NCBI GenBank assembly: GCA_964506835.1
Contig: CAZDNG010000026.1
Coordinates: 44,454 to 108,453, forward strand
Direction: 5' to 3'
DNA length: 64,000 nucleotides
Origin: DASZVB01 sp964506835
Lineage (GTDB): Bacteria; Myxococcota_A; Polyangia; Polyangiales; Polyangiaceae
The notes beneath the pieces were generated by a model. The model saw only the letters and a list, made by a program, of their open reading frames with translations, was not told where the DNA came from and searched no databases. Shown here piece by piece: positions 41,843 to 50,158 of the stretch; positions within the stretch are counted from its first letter, which is position 1, and each line of letters starts with the position of its first letter. The position numbers were made by a program, and so were the translations under genes.

Positions 41843-43717
41843 ATGGCGATACATCAGGAGGTCCCCCAGGCGGGACCGTCCGTCGTCGGGCCCACCAAGA
41901 AAATCACCGGCGCGGTCGTTCGCTTCGCCGGAGATTCTGGCGACGGAATGCAGATCACCGGGTCGCAGTTCACCTCCACCGCGGCCGTCATGGGGAACGA
42001 TCTCTCGACGTTCCCGGACTTCCCCGCGGAGATCCGCGCCCCCGCCGGAACGCTCTACGGCGTCTCCGGCTTTCAGGTGAACTTCTCGTCGGAAGACGTG
42101 TTCACGCCGGGCGACGCGCCCGACGTGCTCGTCGCGATGAATCCCGCGGCGCTGAAGACCAACCTGAAGGACCTTCGCGCGGGCGGCCTGCTCATCGTGA
42201 ACAGCGGCGCCTTCAACGCGCAGAACCTGAAGAAGGCCGGCTACGCGGTGAACCCGCTCGAGGACAACTCGCTCTCGAGCTACCGCGTGATGTTGGTCGA
42301 CGTGACCAAGAACACGCTCGCCGCGGTCGAGGGCAGCGGTCTTTCCAACAAGGAGGCCGGTCGCTGCAAGAACTTCTGGACCCTCGGCCTGATGTACTGG
42401 ATTTACGGCCGCCCGCTCGAGCCGACGCTGAAGTGGATCGGCGACAAGTTCAAGAAAGCGCCGATGATCGCGGCCGCCAACTCGCAAGCGCTGAAGGCGG
42501 GCCACGCCTACGGCGAGACCGTCGAGATCTCGCACGAGCGCTACGAGGTCCCCGCCGCGCCCGTCGAGAAGGGTGAGTATTGCAATATCTCCGGCAATAC
42601 GGCGACAGCGTGGGGGCTCATCGCGGCCACCGAGCTCGCCAATATTCCGATCGTGCTCGGCTCTTACCCGATCACGCCGGCCAGCGACATTTTGCACGAG
42701 CTCAGCCGTCAAAAGCACTTCGCGGTCACGACCGTCCAAGCCGAAGACGAAATCGCGGCCGTCTGCGCGGCCATCGGCGCGAGCTATGCCGGTAGCCTCG
42801 GCGTGACGTCGACCAGCGGCCCCGGCCTCGCGCTCAAAATGGAAGCCATCGGCCTCGCCGTCTCGGTCGAGCTGCCGCTCGTCGTCGTGGATATCCAGCG
42901 CGCCGGTCCGAGCACCGGCATGCCGACCAAGACGGAACAGGCCGATCTGCTTCAAGCCGTCTACGGCCGAAACAGCGAAGCACCGGTCTGCGTGCTCGCC
43001 GCGTCGACGCCCGGCGATTGCTTCTACATGGCCATCGAGGCTTGCCGCATCGCGACGAAGTACATGACGCCGGTGATTCTCCTCACGGACGGCTACGTCG
43101 CGAACGGCGCCGAGCCGTGGAAGATCCCGAAGGTCGATTCCTTGCCCCGCTTCCCCGTGAAGTTCCGCACCGATCCGAACGGGTTTCATCCCTTCGACCG
43201 CGACGTGGCAACGCTCGCGCGAAACTGGGCGATCCCCGGAACGCCGGGTCTCACCCATCGCATCGGCGGCATCGAGAAGGATTTCGACTCCGGTCACATC
43301 TCGTACGACCCGAAGAACCACGAAAAAATGTCGCGCACGCGCGCGGCGAAGATCGCCGGCATCGCCAACGACATTCCCGACCAGAAAATCGCGGTCGGCA
43401 ACGACCGCGGCAAGCTACTCGTCCTCGGTTGGGGTTCGACGTACGGCGCGATCCACGAAGCGGTATCGCGCTGCCGCAAGCGCGGCCTCGACGTGTCGCA
43501 CGCCCAGCTGAACTACCTGAACCCGATGCCGAGAAATCTCGGAGAGCTGCTCGGCCGCTTCGACCGCGTGCTGATCCCCGAGATGAACCTCGGGCAACTG
43601 GTGCAGCTCATTCGCAGCCGATACCTGATCCCCGCCGAGAGCTTCCCCAAGATTCAGGGGCAACCGTTCCGGATCGACGAGCTCGAAGAGAAGATTCGTC
43701 ACACGATGGAGAGCTGA
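41843..43717 (+). CDS. korA: 2-oxoacid:ferredoxin oxidoreductase, fused gamma-alpha subunit
   Basis: This 624-residue subunit belongs to a two-subunit 2-oxoacid:ferredoxin oxidoreductase, most likely 2-oxoglutarate-specific. It converts the 2-oxoacid and CoA to acyl-CoA and CO2 while reducing ferredoxin. The gamma domain comes first (about 20-205, FAGDSGDGMQITGSQF), followed by the alpha domain with the hallmark YPITPASDILHEL and the GASYAGSLGVTSTSGPGL segment. The start ATG at 41843 gives a short N-terminus; the ATG at 41729 would add an unlikely 38 residues. korB follows after three bases. Such enzymes can replace the 2-oxoglutarate dehydrogenase complex. Confidence 0.93.
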   Translation: MAIHQEVPQAGPSVVGPTKKITGAVVRFAGDSGDGMQITGSQFTSTAAVMGNDLSTFPDFPAEIRAPAGTLYGVSGFQVNFSSEDVFTPGDAPDVLVAMNPAALKTNLKDLRAGGLLIVNSGAFNAQNLKKAGYAVNPLEDNSLSSYRVMLVDVTKNTLAAVEGSGLSNKEAGRCKNFWTLGLMYWIYGRPLEPTLKWIGDKFKKAPMIAAANSQALKAGHAYGETVEISHERYEVPAAPVEKGEYCNISGNTATAWGLIAATELANIPIVLGSYPITPASDILHELSRQKHFAVTTVQAEDEIAAVCAAIGASYAGSLGVTSTSGPGLALKMEAIGLAVSVELPLVVVDIQRAGPSTGMPTKTEQADLLQAVYGRNSEAPVCVLAASTPGDCFYMAIEACRIATKYMTPVILLTDGYVANGAEPWKIPKVDSLPRFPVKFRTDPNGFHPFDRDVATLARNWAIPGTPGLTHRIGGIEKDFDSGHISYDPKNHEKMSRTRAAKIAGIANDIPDQKIAVGNDRGKLLVLGWGSTYGAIHEAVSRCRKRGLDVSHAQLNYLNPMPRNLGELLGRFDRVLIPEMNLGQLVQLIRSRYLIPAESFPKIQGQPFRIDELEEKIRHTMES

Positions 43718-43720
43718 GCG

Positions 43721-44740
<1,020 letters not shown>

Positions 44741-44803
44741 GGCGCTGGATTTTTCTGGGTCGGGTCGACGAACAAGACCCGGCGTCGCTTCCGATAGCAA
44801 ACG

Positions 44804-44929
44804 ACCCGCGCCGGCCTCGCCGGTAGTCTCACTCGCGCGTCAATGGCTGATCGTGATCTGCTCTGCCAAGACTGATCAGGGCGTGGCATCGACCGGGGCC
44901 CCTCCCCCGGTCGAGATCCGCTCGATGCG
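44804..44929 (+). repeat. Dispersed structured repeat element, copy 2
   Basis: This is the same element as 15221-15345, in the same orientation and again between convergent gene ends (korB and the ScfR-type gene). It keeps the CCGGC-CTC-GCCGG hairpin with TAGTC, the CCAAGACTGATCAG string and the second hairpin. Here that hairpin has nine paired bases (44890-44898 with 44905-44913, arms CGACCGGGG and CCCCGGTCG). Relative to copy 1 the fourth pair has changed on both sides. A six-base stem (CGGGTC/GACCCG, 44761-44781) lies just upstream. Confidence 0.8.
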
Positions 44930-44955
44930 ATTCCGGATCCGCTCGTTGGCATCCT

Positions 44956-46572
44956 CTACATCAACTTGAGTCGCCGCTTGTTCGGCGCGGCGCCGTCGGC
45001 TCCTCGTGAATCCGGCGCGTCGCTCGGACGGCGATCGCGGGGAAAATCGCTGTCGAGGATGGGCGAGAAGAAATTGTCCTTCTTCACGTACTCGTCGGGC
45101 GAAAAGGCGAACTTGTAGCTCGGCGCGGCGCGCTGGCTGCAATCGGTGCGCTCGCAGAACCGGCACGTGATGCCCACCGGAACGGCGATGCGCGCCGCGC
45201 GCTCCGGCGCCCAGCGCGGCAGATCGTCGGCGTAAGCCAGGTGATGCGCGTCCTCGGCGTGTGTGCCGAGGCCGATGGAGTACAGGGTGCCCTTCACCAG
45301 CGACCCCTGCACCGGCGCCACGTTGACTTTCGCGAAACAGAAGAACGCGGCGCCGTCCGGCATCACGCTGAACTGCTTCGAAATCGTGCTCGGCGTCAGG
45401 AATGCGGTGTGCACGACCCACTTGGGGCACGAGCCGAGCCCCACCGGGAATCCGAGGCCCGTCGCGGAGTACCGCTTCGAGATGTTGCCCCCCACGTCGA
45501 CGCGGACGAAGTGCATCGGCACCCCGCGACGCTTCGCATCGGCGAGGTTCGTGAAACGGTGCGCGACGGCCTCGTAGCTCATCTCGAACAAGCCCGCGAG
45601 CCCCTCGACATCGTAGCGCGTGCGCTGCGCCTCGCGAAAGACGTCTTCGTACGGCATGAGGAGCGCGCCGGCGAAGTAGTTCGCGAGGTGGATCTTCACG
45701 AGGCGCGGCGTTTCGGGGTGCCGCGACTTGAACGAGCCGGCAATCGCCTGGTCGAGGCCGAGCTCGTCGATGCGGCGGAGACCGACGATGTGCGCGAGAT
45801 CGAACTTGCGTCGCGCCTCCGAGAGGCCGGCCGAAAGCGCGAGACGACCCGCGACGTGGTCGTAGTAGCGAACGACACTCGACGGTCGCCCGGGCGGCAG
45901 CACCGTGACCTCGACGCCCAGCCGGTGTTCGAGCGCCTCGACGAGCGCGTCGCTGAGCACCCTGCGCTCGAGCCCGAATTCGCGGCGCGCCGCGGCGCTC
46001 GCCTCTTCGATCGCCGGAAAGTAGTTCCGGTGCGCTTGCAGGAAGTCGACGACCTCGTCGAGCGGCGAATAGTCGAGCGCGAGCGCCTGATCGGCGCCCT
46101 GACCATGTCGCTCGAGCGACGCACGCGCCTTCTGGTCGGCTTCACGACGGGAGAAGTGCTGCTGAAGCTTGTCGAGCTGGCTTCGGGTGTTCTTGTAGAG
46201 ATTGAACAGCGTCGTGACCGTGGTCACCGCCATCGGTTCGGCGCTGATCGTCGCGAGGTCGTCGCGATCGAGATTCAAAGTGCGGAGCAGCGGCTCGTCG
46301 AGGAGCTGGGCCAGGCTTTGCTCGACCGGCCGCTCGCCGAGGCTGTCCAGAAACGGCTCCGGTTCGACCTGAAGCAGCTCCAGGGCGCGCCAGAGCAGCG
46401 GGAGCTGGAGCGTCCGCCGGCCCTTCTCGATGAGGTTCAGATACGACGGCGAGATGCCCAGCCGCCGCGCGAAGTCGGCCTGGGAATGGGCGCGATCCAG
46501 CCGGAGCTCACGCAGTCGATGCCCGACGGCCGCGTTGCGCACCGTATCGAGAGACCCTGCGTCGTTCGCCAT
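44956..46572 (-). CDS. ScfR/RamB-type XRE regulator (short-chain acyl-CoA sensing), paralog 1
   Basis: This 538-residue transcriptional regulator has an N-terminal Cro/CI helix-turn-helix (about 17-70, SQADFARRLGISPSYLNLIEKGRRT). A central IrrE-like domain follows (about 180-330; the HExxH site reads AHIVGL and lacks the Glu), and then a DUF2083-type C-terminal domain. The latter carries a zinc-type Cys cluster TCRFCERTDCSQR. Relatives (RamB, ScfR, PccR) sense acetyl-, propionyl- or other acyl-CoA and control glyoxylate or propionate metabolism. Its position between korAB and meaB/mutase fits such a role. The sequence just before its ATG, GTTTACAAATTTACAC, may be its own operator. Confidence 0.88.
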   Translation of the reverse strand: MANDAGSLDTVRNAAVGHRLRELRLDRAHSQADFARRLGISPSYLNLIEKGRRTLQLPLLWRALELLQVEPEPFLDSLGERPVEQSLAQLLDEPLLRTLNLDRDDLATISAEPMAVTTVTTLFNLYKNTRSQLDKLQQHFSRREADQKARASLERHGQGADQALALDYSPLDEVVDFLQAHRNYFPAIEEASAAARREFGLERRVLSDALVEALEHRLGVEVTVLPPGRPSSVVRYYDHVAGRLALSAGLSEARRKFDLAHIVGLRRIDELGLDQAIAGSFKSRHPETPRLVKIHLANYFAGALLMPYEDVFREAQRTRYDVEGLAGLFEMSYEAVAHRFTNLADAKRRGVPMHFVRVDVGGNISKRYSATGLGFPVGLGSCPKWVVHTAFLTPSTISKQFSVMPDGAAFFCFAKVNVAPVQGSLVKGTLYSIGLGTHAEDAHHLAYADDLPRWAPERAARIAVPVGITCRFCERTDCSQRAAPSYKFAFSPDEYVKKDNFFSPILDSDFPRDRRPSDAPDSRGADGAAPNKRRLKLM

Positions 46573-46573
46573 G

Positions 46574-46589
46574 GTTTACAAATTTACAC
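46574..46589. promoter_or_regulatory. Candidate autoregulatory site of the ScfR-type gene
   Basis: GTTTACAAATTTACAC lies immediately before the ATG of the ScfR-type gene. Read on the minus strand it contains two spaced TGTAAA-like units and resembles the AAATTTGCAAA-like sites of RamB relatives. Binding here would block the ribosome-binding region and the promoter. The site is inferred from similarity only. Confidence 0.4.
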
Positions 46590-46640
46590 GAAGTCATTCA
46601 CACTTCCACGCCGAGCCCGATTTGCGCTAGTAAGCGCCCC

Positions 46641-46775
46641 ATGCCGCAAGACTCTCGCGCCCGAGCCCACCAGAAACGTCGCCGCGCCAAGAAGAATGCC
46701 CTTTGGGAGCTCAAGCAAGCCGCCGAGAACGAGAAGGCGGACAAGCCCAAGGCACCCGCGAAGAAAGCGCCCTGA
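46641..46775 (+). CDS. Small basic protein (44 residues), unknown function
   Basis: The 44-residue open frame encodes a strongly basic, helical peptide beginning PQDSRARAHQKRRRAKKNAL, then a Glu/Ala/Lys helix and a Lys/Pro/Ala tail ending APAKKAP. The composition resembles a nucleic-acid-binding or ribosome-associated small protein. It lies in a divergent position 68 bases from the ScfR-type start. No strong Shine-Dalgarno is visible (GTAAGCGCCCC). The clean basic/acidic patterning argues for a real gene, but there is no family I recognise. Confidence 0.5.
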   Translation: MPQDSRARAHQKRRRAKKNALWELKQAAENEKADKPKAPAKKAP

Positions 46776-46934
46776 GCGCTCGTTCTTGGGCGCCCCGCGC
46801 CCGGATTGCCTCGCGGACTCTGCCGTCGTGAGATTGTTCTTGGGAGGCGTGCCCGGGCCGGTTACCGGGTGGATTCTGGCGTCGTGAGATTGCTCTTTGG
46901 GGGTGTCCCGCGCCGGATTGCCTGGCGGACTCTG
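46767..46934. repeat. 56-bp tandem units (module A, partial)
   Basis: Units with period 56 start at 46823, 46879 and 46935, with a degenerate partial unit at about 46767. Each begins (C/G/A)CGTCGTGAGATTG and runs through a G-rich stretch, CGTGCCCGGGCC-like sequence and GGATT(C/G)...CTCTG. The same unit appears in direct orientation at 54922 and 54979 (period 57) and reversed at 47215-47300. Confidence 0.8.
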
Positions 46935-47300
46935 ACGTCGTGAGTTTTTTTGGTGTCGGCGTCGCGGTTCTTCGCGGAACACTCGCGTGCGCTTCTCGCC
47001 TCCGGCTGCGATGCTCGCTCGCGCACTTCACGTACGGTTCGAGTGGGGAATGCCTCCCATCCCCCACACCCCCAGAGGCGGACACTGACGACTCGACATC
47101 GAGAAGTGCAAACGTCGCGCACCGGCAAACGTCGCGCACCGGCAAACTTGAGCGAAGCGAATACCGGGGGGACCGCCCGGAACGGGCGAGGGGGGCGGGC
47201 ACGCCCCCCAAGACCAATCTCACGACGTCACGGTCCACCAGGCGATGCGGCGGGTACGCCCCCCAGAAACCAATCCCAAGACGTCAGAGTCCGCCACGCA
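46935..47300 (-). repeat. Composite repeat, copy 1 (module B plus reversed module A)
   Basis: A roughly 140-base module (46945-47083) is followed by a short spacer holding two copies of a 17-base unit (AAACGTCGCGCACCGGC) and then reversed module A (47147-47230) and a second reversed unit to about 47300. Positions 46959-47033 are, by eye, a perfect 75-base inverted match to 55140-55214. Module A carries a hairpin CGCCCG-TTC-CGGGCG (as read on the minus strand); in the other copy it is CGCCCC-TTC-GGGGCG, a compensatory change. No transposase gene is present. Short open frames across it (46940-47396) are shadows of the repeat. Confidence 0.8.
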
Positions 47301-47316
47301 TGTTCGCTTCGCTCAA

Positions 47317-47597
47317 GATCCCCGCTTGCTCGAGCCGAGCGAGCTACACCAACAAGGCTCGATCGGCGAAGACCGCGTGGTGAGATGACTGGGTGAGGAC
47401 CGGAAGCGTGCATTCGCACGCTGAGGACCGAGAGCAGTCAGATCCCCGCTTGCTCGAGCCGAGCGAGCTACACCAACAAGGCTCGATCGGCGAAGACCGC
47501 GTGGTGAGATGACTGGGTGAGGCCCTGAAGCGTGCACTCGCACGCTGAGGACCGAGAGCAGTCAGATCGCCGCGTGCTCGAGCCGAGCGAGCCTTGT
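47317..47597. repeat. 124-bp tandem repeat, 2.3 copies
   Basis: Units start at 47317, 47441 and 47565 (period 124). The first two differ at only a few bases; the third stops after about 33 bases, four bases before the stop of the lipoprotein gene. Each full unit contains a seven-base hairpin AGCGTGC/GCACGCT with loop ATTC or ACTC. It abuts the composite repeat, and the stretch TTCGCTTCGCTCAA just before it resembles the end of module A. No coding function seen. Confidence 0.88.
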
Positions 47598-47600
47598 TGA

Positions 47601-48833
47601 CTACTGAGCGACGTTGGCCTGGCCGGTCTGCCCGTTCGGCGTGAACGCCTGGCACTCGAGATCCTCGCCCGACGGGGACGAGAAGAAGCGGCCCACGAAG
47701 ATGCACATCTCGTTCGTTGCCGCGTGCTCGCCGAAGGTCAGCGTGCTGCTCGTGGTGTTGTTGTACGTGCACGACCAGGTGAGCTGATCACCCGGGTTCA
47801 ACATGACCGGCGGGTCGTAGCCGGCGGGCGCCGGCTCTTCCCATTCGGTCGTCTCGTAGAGCTTCACGCCCGTGCTGGTGTTCGCGATGAAGTGCGTGCC
47901 GCGAGAGTGCATGTGGCTTCCAGCGCCGATGATGCCGATCTGACCGAACGATTGGGGGATGCCGCAGGTCGTCGTCGCCGTCGTCGTCGTGTTCGGCGGC
48001 AGCGAGAGCCAGAGATTGTTGTAGTAAATCTCGGCGACCCACTTCGTGATGTTGGTCGGGTCGACGGCGGTGAGCTTGGCTTGCACGTTCACGGTCAGCG
48101 TGTCCGTCGTGGTGTTGAGCATGTGGACTTGCAGCCGGAGCCCCGTGCTGCCGAGGACCTTCGCCGCCATGCCGTCCGGATAAACCGTCTCCTGGTGCGG
48201 CGTCTGAGTCGCGTCGAGGAGCGGGTGGAACTCGATACCCGAGCACGACTCGAGCGAGCGCTGGCTCGCCGGCTCGCTGTTCGTTCCGTAGAAGATGTGC
48301 ATATGATGCGCGCCCTTCGTCATGTCCATGACGTCGGCCTGGACCGCTGCATCTTTGCCGCCGAACGGGTTGTCGTAGTTCTGGCACATGTACAGTTCCT
48401 GACCGGCTTCGATCGGGAACTGAGTCATGGTCAGCGTCGCTGTTTGGGAGCCCGCAGGCGGGACGTAGGTCTGGCCGCCAGAGCCCGGCGCGCCGCCCGT
48501 TGCGGTGCCCGTCGTCCCGCCGCCGCCACTCGGTGCGCCGCCGGTCGCGGGGGGCGGCGTGCCCGTGGAACCGCCGCCGCCGCTCGGTGCGCCACCGCCT
48601 GACGGGAGCGACGTGGTGCCGCCGTAGCTCGGCGCCGAACCACCATTGCCGGGCGGCGTGTACGTCGAACCGCCGGATCCGGGGAACGAAGGGGCGCCAC
48701 CGGTCGCGAACGGATTGCCCTGCACTCCGCCCGTCCCATTCTCGGTTTCTCCGCCCGAGCCGCCGCTGTTTTGGCTACCGCACGACACGGCCGCTATCGA
48801 AACGAGCGCCGCAACGATTTTCAAATTCCTCAT
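47601..48833 (-). CDS. Secreted PHM/DBM-like copper monooxygenase-type lipoprotein
   Basis: This 410-residue lipoprotein has a signal peptide ending AAVSC (Cys18), then a Gly/Ser/Pro linker with repeated GGAPSGGGG units (about 20-130). Its C-terminal region (about 135-400) resembles the copper type II, ascorbate-dependent monooxygenase fold. All six copper ligands of peptidylglycine hydroxylating monooxygenase have counterparts: His176-His177 in GAHHMHIFYG, His237 in RLQVHMLN, His307 and His309 in GSHMHSRGTHF, and Met376 in TNEMCIFVG. The spacings (60, 70, 67) are close to those in rat PHM (64, 70, 70). The substrate is unknown. I chose ATG 48833, seven bases after GGAG; ATG 48839 is too close to it. 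Confidence 0.75.
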   Translation of the reverse strand: MRNLKIVAALVSIAAVSCGSQNSGGSGGETENGTGGVQGNPFATGGAPSFPGSGGSTYTPPGNGGSAPSYGGTTSLPSGGGAPSGGGGSTGTPPPATGGAPSGGGGTTGTATGGAPGSGGQTYVPPAGSQTATLTMTQFPIEAGQELYMCQNYDNPFGGKDAAVQADVMDMTKGAHHMHIFYGTNSEPASQRSLESCSGIEFHPLLDATQTPHQETVYPDGMAAKVLGSTGLRLQVHMLNTTTDTLTVNVQAKLTAVDPTNITKWVAEIYYNNLWLSLPPNTTTTATTTCGIPQSFGQIGIIGAGSHMHSRGTHFIANTSTGVKLYETTEWEEPAPAGYDPPVMLNPGDQLTWSCTYNNTTSSTLTFGEHAATNEMCIFVGRFFSSPSGEDLECQAFTPNGQTGQANVAQ

Positions 48834-49180
48834 CGTCATTCTCCGTGTCCCCGCCGCGGAACGTGAGCCCCGGCGTGTCAGCCAAGCGTCCAATGTGGGT
48901 ATAGTAGCTGTGCAGCGAGAATTGGTCGGAAATTTCGATAGATCGCCTGTGCGTTTTTGCGGCGGCATCGAGCGGAATTTTTTGCCGAGCGCGCATTGTT
49001 TCGCGCGCAGATCGTGCGCGTGAAGACAATCACAGGAAGTCGACCCCGCGAGCGCAACGTGAGCGCCAAACGCAGTGGTCGAATATCCCCTGAGCTCACC
49101 CGAATCGCTCAACGTCGCTCAAGGCGAGTCGCGACGCGCAGCGGGACCGAGCAACGCCGTGCAAGGATCGAACAGTCGAT
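48834..49180. other. Intergenic stretch of 347 bases, no gene seen
   Basis: No credible open frame or RNA gene is visible. It is the upstream region of the copper-ligand lipoprotein; TACTAT near 48900 on the minus strand could be a -10 box, without a good -35. A T-run (GGAATTTTTTGCCG) lies near 48980. The 3' end of meaB lies at its right edge. Confidence 0.5.
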
Positions 49181-50158
49181 CTACCGAGGACGGATTTCAG
49201 CGACCGCTTCGACGGCCGGCACACCACTTCCAATCCGTCGCGACAGCGCCGCCGACACGGCGTCGCGACCGCCCGCTTCTTCGACGCCATATTCGCCCCA
49301 CTTCTGAACGAACAAGCGATACGCCCACGCGGTCGTCGCGCGCGCTCTCCGACCAGCGAGCGAGCCACTTTCGACCAGGTGCGCGCGATGCGCGTCGAGC
49401 GTCGCGAGCAGGGATTGGACGCCCGCCGACGTCGTGGCGCTGGTCGCGACGATCGCCGGCGAGGGCGATCCGTCACCGACGTGCACCGCCGACAACGCCG
49501 CCGCGAGCTCCGCGTGCGCGCGCTCGGCGATCGCGCCGAGATCGGCTTTGTTCACCGCGAAAACGTCGGGGATCTCGATGATTCCGGCCTTCAGGAACTG
49601 GAGCACGTCGCCCGAGCCGGGTTGGATCACGAGGAGCACCGTATCGGCGACGTGCTCGACGTCGGTCTCGCTCTGCCCGACTCCGGTCGTCTCGACGTAA
49701 ACGACGTCGTACGCGGCGCCCAAGATGTCGATCGCGGCGCCCGCGGCGCGAGCGAGCCCGCCGAGGTCGCCCCCCGACGCCATCGAGCGCACGTAGAGAC
49801 CCAGATCGTCGGGATCGATGTCCATGCGCGCTCGGTCACCCAGTAACGCACCGCCGCTGCGCGGGCTCGACGGATCGACGGCGAGCACGCCGACGGTGCG
49901 GCCCGACTTTCTCGTCGCGAGCACGAGCGCCGAGACGAGCGAGCTCTTGCCGACTCCCGGCGGGCCCGTCACTCCGACGCGGGCGGCGCGAAGCGGGTCC
50001 GACGCTTTGGCGATCGCGTGAAGGAGCGCGACCGTCGTCGCCTCCGCCGAACGCCGTCGATCTTCGACGAGGGAGATCGCGCGCGCGACCGCGCCCGGCT
50101 CGCGGCGAATCACGCCCTCCGCGAGTGACGCGAGCGATTCGAGCTCGGCGGGGGTCAC
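49181..50158 (-). CDS. meaB: MeaB-type GTPase chaperone of a B12-dependent acyl-CoA mutase
   Basis: This 325-residue G3E-family GTPase protects and reloads adenosylcobalamin mutases. Motifs are visible in order: Walker A GPPGVGKSS, LAVDPSSPRSGGALLGDRARM (switch region), ETTGVGQSE (Walker B-like) and NKADL for guanine specificity. A C-terminal dimerisation helix follows. Its ATG overlaps the stop of the mutase gene (ATGA), so the two are coupled, as is usual for meaB. Full length and all motifs intact. Confidence 0.95.
   Translation of the reverse strand: MTPAELESLASLAEGVIRREPGAVARAISLVEDRRRSAEATTVALLHAIAKASDPLRAARVGVTGPPGVGKSSLVSALVLATRKSGRTVGVLAVDPSSPRSGGALLGDRARMDIDPDDLGLYVRSMASGGDLGGLARAAGAAIDILGAAYDVVYVETTGVGQSETDVEHVADTVLLVIQPGSGDVLQFLKAGIIEIPDVFAVNKADLGAIAERAHAELAAALSAVHVGDGSPSPAIVATSATTSAGVQSLLATLDAHRAHLVESGSLAGRRARATTAWAYRLFVQKWGEYGVEEAGGRDAVSAALSRRIGSGVPAVEAVAEIRPR

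Noticed and set aside
46950..47396. Open frame over the composite repeat, similar to one at 54846-55220
   Set aside because: Similarity of the two frames follows from DNA repeat identity. Several frames stay open, substitutions between copies do not favour synonymous sites in this frame, and no start signal is seen.
46767..47600. CRISPR-like array
   Set aside because: Units are 56 and 124 bases and lie head to tail without unique spacers; no cas genes are nearby.
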